From positions 248,001 through 312,000 of the forward strand of contig NZ_JASVWF010000007.1 of NCBI RefSeq assembly GCF_030286555.1: DNA of 64,000 nt, read 5' to 3'. Under the pieces are notes generated by a model. That model was not told the DNA's origin. It was given only the letters and a program-made list of their open reading frames with translations, and did no database searches. The number at the start of each line of letters is the position of its first letter. The first letter of the stretch is position 1. Source of the stretch: Actinomycetospora termitidis. Lineage in GTDB: Bacteria > Actinomycetota > Actinomycetes > Mycobacteriales > Pseudonocardiaceae. Below are positions 58,462 to 64,000 of this stretch, piece after piece. Made by a program: the position numbers and the translations under genes.

Positions 58462-59831
58462 GACGATGCCTCTCCCTCGGACGGGGGCGGTGGTGACGAG
58501 GAGGGGAGCGACCGGGTCGACGGCGACCGGTCGAGGGGCACTCCGAGCCACCGCTGCACGCGGTGGGGGAGCAGGGCGCCGGGAGCGGCGCGTTCGGCGT
58601 CGGTGAGCTCGTCGCAGGCGAGTGCGAGGGCGACGAGCACGAACACCCAGGTGGAGGCCGCGGCCGGTTGGGACGCGAGCAGCGTGGCGAAGACGACGAA
58701 CACCACCGGGGCCGCGCGGCCCCGGGTGCTCGACGCCGGGTCGCGGCGCAGGAACAGCAGCGGGACGAGCAGGGCGGCCGTGACGAGCAGGACGAAGGGC
58801 AGGCCGTTGACGGCGATGTCGGAGATCAGGTTGATCCCGGCCTGCTTCTCGTTGCCCTGGCCGCCGAAGGGTTTCTGCGTGATCGCCCGCAGGCCCTCCT
58901 CGGTGGCGTCCGAGCGCTCGTCCAGGGACGCCTCGTTGGAGGTCTGCTTGGCCTGCAGGCCGAAGACCGGGGCGTACAGCGCGACCCAGGCCGCGCCCAA
59001 CCCGGCGCCGAGCCCGGCGATCTGGCGGAGGAACCCGCCGAGCCCGATGCCGCCGCGCGGACGCAGGAACACGTCGATCGCGAGGACGACGACGAACACC
59101 CCGAAACCCGCCGTTGACAGCGTCCCGACCAGGCCGCAGAGCAGCAGGACCTTGACGAGCCGCGACCGGTAGCCGACCGCGTCGGAGAGGAACCAGCCGA
59201 CGGCGCAGAACATCGCCATCCAGCCGGACTCCCGGCCCACCCCGGTGAGGCGCGGGACGTCCATCCCGAACACCGACGAGGTGGAGTAGCTGATGGTGAA
59301 GGGCAGATAGACCGGCTGAGGGCCGACCGTCCCCACCGGCACCATCGCGATCTGGCCGGTACCGATGCCGGCCACCGCCCACCACGCGACCGTCACCAGC
59401 CAGAGGGCGCCGATCGCGCAGAGCAGCACGACGAAGCCCCGGCTGAGCGCGAGCCGGGCGCGTGGGTCGGAGATCACGAGCACGGCGGCCACGACCGAGC
59501 CGACCGTGAGCACGAAGTCCTGGAACTGGCTGCGGATGCGGAGCAGGTCGTCGACCCACACCGAGTGCAGCACCACCCAGACGTACGCGGCGACCAGCAG
59601 CGCGAGGAACACCGAGACCGCGCGGACCGGCCGCGCCGGGGCGTGCTCGCGGCGCAGCATCGCGATGACCCCGGCGGCCAGCGCGAGCCCACACCCCAGG
59701 AGCGCGGTGTACTCGCCGAACGTCCCCGGCCGCAGGAGCGGCAGGGACGCCAGCAGCAGACCGGCCGGGAGCGCCGCGGGCAGGCGGGGCGTGGTGGCCG
59801 TGCCACGCTGAGTGACGAGAGTCGAGGTCAT
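58458..59831 (-). CDS. O-antigen ligase/polymerase-like (Wzy_C) membrane protein
   Basis: 457 residues with about 11 hydrophobic helices and a large extracytoplasmic loop before the central region. LTGVGRESGWMAMFCAVGWFLSDAVGYRS and the downstream QTSNEASLDERSDATEEGLRAITQKPFGGQGNEKQAGINLISDIAVNGL resemble the Wzy_C region, where polymerases and ligases join lipid-linked units. It shares four bases with the Wzc-like gene. The ATG at 59831 is the best supported of several possible starts, with a ribosome site further away than usual. Confidence 0.82.
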   Translation of the reverse strand: MTSTLVTQRGTATTPRLPAALPAGLLLASLPLLRPGTFGEYTALLGCGLALAAGVIAMLRREHAPARPVRAVSVFLALLVAAYVWVVLHSVWVDDLLRIRSQFQDFVLTVGSVVAAVLVISDPRARLALSRGFVVLLCAIGALWLVTVAWWAVAGIGTGQIAMVPVGTVGPQPVYLPFTISYSTSSVFGMDVPRLTGVGRESGWMAMFCAVGWFLSDAVGYRSRLVKVLLLCGLVGTLSTAGFGVFVVVLAIDVFLRPRGGIGLGGFLRQIAGLGAGLGAAWVALYAPVFGLQAKQTSNEASLDERSDATEEGLRAITQKPFGGQGNEKQAGINLISDIAVNGLPFVLLVTAALLVPLLFLRRDPASSTRGRAAPVVFVVFATLLASQPAAASTWVFVLVALALACDELTDAERAAPGALLPHRVQRWLGVPLDRSPSTRSLPSSSPPPPSEGEASS

Positions 59832-59933
59832 GGCGGGCGCGGTCACCTCCCTCTCGGTGCTCACAGGCGGTGTCGTTGCGCCGGACAGCCTAACCAGTCC
59901 GTGAAGATCTCGGAAACCCACACCGGTGAACGG

Positions 59934-61004
59934 TTACGTCACGTCGCCGAGCAGGCCGCTCACGAAGTCGGTGACGCCCAATCGGGTGGCGGCTCGTCGC
60001 GTGGCCGCCACCCGCCGCTCCCGCGTCGCGATCAACCGGGTCAGGGCCGTGCGGACCTCGGCGACCGGGTCGGGTGCCTCCAGGTCCGCGACCTCGCCGA
60101 TCCCGGTGCCGGTCACCATGCTGGACGCCCAGCCGCGGGCGGGGCCGAGCACCGGCACCCCCCGGGCGGCGGCCTCCGCGACGATGCCGCTCGGCGCGTC
60201 GTTGTCGTGCAGCACCGCGACCGCGTCCACCCCGGCCACCGCCGCGTCGAACTCCTCCTCGGTCAGCAGCCGGTCCTCCACCTCCAACCGGTCGGCGAGC
60301 GGGGAGTCCGCCAGGGTGGCCGCGACGCCGGGGTCGCAACGGCCGGCGACGACGAGATGCACCCCGGGCGTCCCCTCGAGGGCCGCGAGCAGCAGGGGCA
60401 CGTTCTTGCGGGCGGTGATCACCCCGAAGACCCCGAGCCGGAACGGACCACCGGGGGCGCGGGACGCCGCGACGTCGTCGGGCACCGTCACCGGGTCCCG
60501 CACGGGACGCACCCCGGGGAAGCCGCGCCGGCGGACCACGACCCCGAACGCGTCGGTCAGGAACCGCATCCGCACCCCGGGCAACCGGGCGAGCAGCCAG
60601 GCCAGCGGGGGCTTGAGGACCATGCCGGCCGTGGCGCGCTCGGGGCCGCCGGGCAGCGTGGTCCGCATCAGCAGCAGCGAGACCGGCGGACGGCGGCGGC
60701 CCGCCCGCACCAGGGCGACGAGCAGGGGGGCGACGTTCTTGTCGCCGTCGGGGATCACGAGGTGGGCCCCGGCTTCGCCGGCGACGTCGACGGCGGCCGC
60801 GACCGCGTCGCGTCGGCCGTCGGGAAGGATCACGACACGGGCGTCGAGGTCCGCGAGGTGCTCCGCGAACTCGGGGGAGTCGCGGACGGCGTTCGGCACG
60901 AGGAGTAGCCGGTCGGAGGGTTCCACGGCGGCCATCAGGAGCCGGACGTACCTCAGACGGTGGCCCAGCGGGTCGAGTTCCATCACCGCTACGGGTTTTC
61001 TCAC
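59934..61004 (-). CDS. GT4-like glycosyltransferase
   Basis: About 356 residues of a GT-B fold. The N-terminal domain is unusual in sequence, with VAVMELDPLGHRLRYVRLL and LLLVPNAVRDSPEF. The C-terminal half has RLGVFGVITARKNVPLLLAALEG and LHDNDAPSGIVAEAAARGVPVLG, a GT4-type donor-binding motif. Several starts are possible: GTG 61019, GTG 61004 and ATG 60983. I chose the middle one because it keeps the first beta strand intact. It is divergent from the next GT4 gene. Sugar unknown. Confidence 0.75.
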   Translation of the reverse strand: MRKPVAVMELDPLGHRLRYVRLLMAAVEPSDRLLLVPNAVRDSPEFAEHLADLDARVVILPDGRRDAVAAAVDVAGEAGAHLVIPDGDKNVAPLLVALVRAGRRRPPVSLLLMRTTLPGGPERATAGMVLKPPLAWLLARLPGVRMRFLTDAFGVVVRRRGFPGVRPVRDPVTVPDDVAASRAPGGPFRLGVFGVITARKNVPLLLAALEGTPGVHLVVAGRCDPGVAATLADSPLADRLEVEDRLLTEEEFDAAVAGVDAVAVLHDNDAPSGIVAEAAARGVPVLGPARGWASSMVTGTGIGEVADLEAPDPVAEVRTALTRLIATRERRVAATRRAATRLGVTDFVSGLLGDVT

Positions 61005-61101
61005 AGCCTGATGACCCACATTCCCATGGTCCGTGTCCCCCGGAAGAACGATACTGCTCCGCGTGGGAACGACCGTAGGTCACGACGCGCGGGGCGTCGG
61101 C

Positions 61102-62208
61102 ATGAAGATCGCGTGGCTCACGGACGCACAGGCCCCGTATCGCGAACCGCTGTTCTGTGAGCTCGCGGCCCGCTGCGACTTCCACGTGCACTTCCTGTTC
61201 GCCGAGGAGCCCGAGCGGCACTTCGTGTACCGGCCCCACCCCGGGTACTCCTCGGGGGTGCTCCCGTCGCGGCACGTGCCGCTGCCGACGCGGATCGCCC
61301 GGCGTCTGGACTCGTACCAGACCGTGCTGCGCCCCGGCCACACCCGCCGGCTGCTGGCCGCCGCCGACCTCGTCGTCATCCCCACCTGGGCGCAGGCCGC
61401 CAGCGCGTGGACGATGCTCCGCGCCCACCGGGCCGGGGTCCCGTACGTGATCTTCTCGGAGTCGACCCTCGACTCCCGGCAGTTCGACCGGGGGCCCGTC
61501 GCGTGGCTGCGGACCCGCCTGTTCACGCGCGCGGGCGCCGTCGTCGTGCCGGGCCCGTCCGCGCGGGACGCCGCCCTCCACACCGGCGTCGAGCGGGACC
61601 GCATCGTCGAGTCGGTGAACTCGATCGACCTGGAGGCGTTCGGGACGCGCCCGCGGGAGCTGCGGGCCGGCGCCGGAACGGGCCCGGACGCCGAGCACCA
61701 CCGGTTCGCGGTCGTCGGTCAGCTGATCCCGCGCAAGAACGTGCACAGCCTGCTCGACGCATTCGCCCGGCTCCCCGGGTCGCCGACCCTGGACGTGGCC
61801 GGCGACGGGGTGGAGCGCGGGCCGCTGGAGGACCAGGCGCGCGCACTCGGCGTGCTGGACCGGGTGCACTTCCACGGCTTCCTCGACGAGCCGGGGGTGG
61901 TCGAGGTGCTGGCCCGGGCGCAGACGCTGGTGCTGCCCTCCACCGAGGAGGTCTACGGCTTCACCGCGCTCGAGGCACAGGTGGCGGGGCTGCAGGTCGT
62001 GGTCTCGGCCCGTGCCGGGATCGCGGAGAACCTGACCGACGTCGCCGGCGCGTGGGTCGTCGAGCCCGACGCCGAGGGGCTGCGGTCGGGCCTGGAGGCG
62101 GCCCGGGCCGCGTGGACCGGGTGGACCGAGGAGATCCCGGAGGACGCCGCGTCGCCCAAGCGCACCGCGGACGACGTCCTGGCCGCAGCCCAGCGCGCCC
62201 TGGCCTGA
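61102..62208 (+). CDS. GT4 family glycosyltransferase
   Basis: 368 residues. MKIAWLTDAQAPYREPLFCELAARCDFHVHFLF starts the acceptor domain, and VVGQLIPRKNVHSLLDAFARLP, GDGVERGPLEDQARALGV and LPSTEEVYGFTALEAQVAGLQVVVS (EX7E) form the donor domain. The ATG at 61102 is chosen by the normal GT4 start; the open frame extends 23 codons upstream without support. It is the only plus-strand gene in this part and converges on the beta-helix gene, with three bases between stops. Confidence 0.88.
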   Translation: MKIAWLTDAQAPYREPLFCELAARCDFHVHFLFAEEPERHFVYRPHPGYSSGVLPSRHVPLPTRIARRLDSYQTVLRPGHTRRLLAAADLVVIPTWAQAASAWTMLRAHRAGVPYVIFSESTLDSRQFDRGPVAWLRTRLFTRAGAVVVPGPSARDAALHTGVERDRIVESVNSIDLEAFGTRPRELRAGAGTGPDAEHHRFAVVGQLIPRKNVHSLLDAFARLPGSPTLDVAGDGVERGPLEDQARALGVLDRVHFHGFLDEPGVVEVLARAQTLVLPSTEEVYGFTALEAQVAGLQVVVSARAGIAENLTDVAGAWVVEPDAEGLRSGLEAARAAWTGWTEEIPEDAASPKRTADDVLAAAQRALA

Positions 62209-62211
62209 GCG

Positions 62212-63471
62212 TCAGCCGACCGCGTTCGACGCCACGGTGATGCCGGTGGAGCCGGTGACCTCGACGGCGTCCTGCGCCGCGAGTCCGCTCACACGGTTCC
62301 CGGTGACCGAGCCGCCGGTGACGCCCTCGAAGCTCACCGCGCGCACGGCGTCGGAGCAGCGGAACTCGTTGCCGGTGACGGTGACCGCGGTCGGGGGCAC
62401 CACCGGGCGTCCGCCCGCGGAGAGCCCGCGACCGCCGGCGAGGGCGTGCACGACGGCGATCTCCTCGGTGTTCGAGGTCGCGTCGAAGACGTTGCCGCGC
62501 ACGACGACGCGCGTGACGCCCTGGATGAGCTGCACGTACGCGAACTCGGTCAGTCCGCACGCGGTCATGGTGTTGCCCTCGATCGTCACGTCGGACGACC
62601 AGTCCTCGACGTGCAGCGCCTCCATCCGGTAGTTCGTCATGCGGTTGCCGCGCACCTCGACGCGCGCGCAGTAGGCGATGCCGACCGCGAAGCCCGGGGA
62701 GTCGTTGTCGCGGAAGGTGCATCCGGTGACCCGCACGTCGCGGAACGAGCCGGACGGGCTGTTGAACTCGAGGTCGGTGTTCGCGTTGCGGGCGAACGTG
62801 CACCCGGAGACGTCGATCCCGACGGTCACCGCCCGGGACTCGTTCGCCTGGTACAGCCCGTAGGTCAGCCGGTGGAACACCGAGTCGCGCAGCGTCAGCC
62901 GGGTGGAGGTGTCCCCGGCGACGCCGAGCTGGATGCCGTGGCAGAACGCGTCGTAGGTGTCGGTGGCCCCGGAGAACACGAGCCGCGACAGCGTCAGCCG
63001 GTCGACCTGGCCGACCCGCAGCAGCACGGTCTCCACGTCCCCGGCCCGGGCGAGCTCGAGCCCGTCTACGGCGGCGTCGGCCCCGTCCACCTCGATCGCG
63101 GCGATCCCGCGCGGGGTGATCCGCAGGACGGAGCGGCCCGGTTCGCCCGCCAGCAGGACCCCGGCCGGCAGCAGCAGCGGACGGTCGGGGACGAGGTGGT
63201 ACGTCCCGGCCGGGACGAACACCGTGTCGCCCGCGCGCGCCGCGGCGAGGGCCCGGGCGAAGGCCGCCGCGTCGTCGGTGACCCCGTCCCCCCGCGCGCC
63301 GGCGACCCGGACGTCGTGGACCGTGCCCCGACGCAGCGGCGCGCCGGAGGGCCGTGGGAGGTCGTCGTCCGCGGCCGGTGGTCCCGGCGCCGCGCCACAG
63401 GCCGCCATCCCGGCCGCGGTCGTGCCCAGCGCGGCCGCGGCGAGCAGCACCCGCCGTCGGGACGGGATCAG
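62212..63471 (-). CDS. Secreted right-handed beta-helix (pectate-lyase-like) lipoprotein
   Basis: About 419 residues. The N terminus PSRRRVLLAAAALGTTAAGMAAC is a twin-arginine signal with a lipobox Cys. [23 protein letters not shown] is the usual opening of pectate-lyase-like proteins, followed by many NxF/GNxF beta-helix turns (FARNANTDLEF, FRDNDSPGFAVGIAY, VRGNVFDATSNTEEIAV). Such proteins lyse or modify polysaccharides or bind them; located among polysaccharide genes, it probably edits the exported polymer. The most likely start is a CTG at 63471 overlapping the upstream stop (CTGA); GTG 63450 would lose the arginines. Confidence 0.8.
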   Translation of the reverse strand: MIPSRRRVLLAAAALGTTAAGMAACGAAPGPPAADDDLPRPSGAPLRRGTVHDVRVAGARGDGVTDDAAAFARALAAARAGDTVFVPAGTYHLVPDRPLLLPAGVLLAGEPGRSVLRITPRGIAAIEVDGADAAVDGLELARAGDVETVLLRVGQVDRLTLSRLVFSGATDTYDAFCHGIQLGVAGDTSTRLTLRDSVFHRLTYGLYQANESRAVTVGIDVSGCTFARNANTDLEFNSPSGSFRDVRVTGCTFRDNDSPGFAVGIAYCARVEVRGNRMTNYRMEALHVEDWSSDVTIEGNTMTACGLTEFAYVQLIQGVTRVVVRGNVFDATSNTEEIAVVHALAGGRGLSAGGRPVVPPTAVTVTGNEFRCSDAVRAVSFEGVTGGSVTGNRVSGLAAQDAVEVTGSTGITVASNAVG

Positions 63472-64000
63472 CGGCCCCGGGCCAGCACGACCTCGCCGAC
63501 CGTGCGGAGCAGGACCTTCACGTCGAGCCACAGCGACCAGTTCTCGATGTAGTAGTTGTCGAAACGGGCGCGGTCGGAGATCGGCGTGTCCCCGCGCAGA
63601 CCGGACACCTGGGCCAGGCCGGTGAGCCCGGTCGGGACCCGGTGCCGCTGACCGTAGCGCGGGTGCTCGGCGGAGAAGCGCTCCACGAAGTGCGGTCGCT
63701 CCGGGCGTGGCCCGACGATCGTCATCTCGCCGCGCAGGATGTTCCACAACTGGGGCAGCTCGTCCAGGGACGTCGCCCGCAGGATCCGCCCGACCGGCCC
63801 GACGCGCGGGTCCCGCGCGACCGTCCACTGCGTCGCGGACTCGGTCTCGGACGCGGGCCGCATGGAGCGGAACTTGAGGCACTCGAAGCGCCGCCCGTCG
63901 CGGCCGATGCGCTCCTGGCGGAAGAGGATCCCGGGCCCTCCCTCCCAGCGCACCGCCGCGGCGCAGACCGCGAGCACGGGGGAGAGCAGGACCATCGCGA
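63468..64000 (-). CDS. Initiating sugar-phosphate transferase (bacterial sugar transferase), 5' end outside window
   Basis: The C-terminal 177 residues of a polyprenyl-phosphate sugar-1-phosphate transferase. VLLSPVLAVCAAAVRWEGGPGILFRQERIGRDGRRFECLKFRSMRP is the membrane-helix and catalytic region, ATSLDELPQLWNILRGEMTIVGPRPERP holds the conserved Asp-Glu and substrate loop, and QVSGLRGDTPISDRARFDNYYIENWSLWLDVKVLLRTV is the family C terminus. It starts the synthesis of the repeat unit by placing the first sugar phosphate on undecaprenyl phosphate. The stop overlaps the next gene. The N-terminal part runs off the right edge. Confidence 0.9.
   Translation of the reverse strand, partial: AMVLLSPVLAVCAAAVRWEGGPGILFRQERIGRDGRRFECLKFRSMRPASETESATQWTVARDPRVGPVGRILRATSLDELPQLWNILRGEMTIVGPRPERPHFVERFSAEHPRYGQRHRVPTGLTGLAQVSGLRGDTPISDRARFDNYYIENWSLWLDVKVLLRTVGEVVLARGR

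Overview
The window is very GC-rich, with C- or G-ending codons, many GTG starts, mycothiol-linked enzyme families, an actinobacterial SOS box and a 13E12/DUF222-type HNH gene. This points to a high-GC actinomycete; Pseudonocardiaceae is my best guess, from general character only.

Layout. (1) 1-18871: left-truncated siderophore locus. A divergent MFS exporter faces a three-gene operon: NRPS C-A(Gly)-T-C-T, NRPS C-A-T-E-C-A(Ser)-T-E-C-A-T-TE, and an iron-siderophore binding lipoprotein. Candidate iron boxes lie between them. (2) 18868-21329: small lipoprotein, SatP/YaaH-type transporter, membrane protein and DinB protein, all on the minus strand. (3) 21505-31453: surface-glycan operon of glycosyltransferases, an acyltransferase, a flippase and a membrane protein, with start/stop overlaps at nearly every junction. 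(4) 31455-37913: MarR regulator and FAD monooxygenase sharing a palindromic operator, SOS-boxed DUF222-HNH protein, ECF42-like sigma factor with its YCII partner, mycothiol-type DinB enzyme and a glutamine amidotransferase. (5) 37924-45165: a second, minus-strand, surface-glycan/lipid operon plus an SGNH hydrolase. (6) 45399-48597: GDP-fucose synthesis (fcl, gmd) and a flippase. (7) 48685-55604: minus-strand operon encoding a SbnA-like PLP enzyme, a poly-lysine-synthetase-like T-TM-LbH protein without adenylation domain, a half-C-T-TE protein, a TauD/SyrP-like dioxygenase and an unknown protein. (8) 56116-64000: exopolysaccharide export genes, including a degenerate Wzc-like protein, a Wzy/ligase-like protein, glycosyltransferases, a Tat-type beta-helix protein and the edge of an initiating sugar transferase.

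Two signals stand out. First, families of short palindromic elements sit in frame inside genes. One family (GTCAGCA-N9-TGCTGAC core) occupies the same loop of all four adenylation domains, an NRPS linker and a glycosyltransferase, and encodes nearly the same peptide, VSxAAxLT, in both orientations. Others fill the place of a missing adenylation domain, join two fused glycosyltransferases, or recur as a hairpin. Second, the region (7) operon looks like an undescribed membrane-bound nonribosomal pathway with carrier proteins but no adenylation domain of its own.

No rRNA, tRNA, CRISPR array, transposase or phage gene was recognised.
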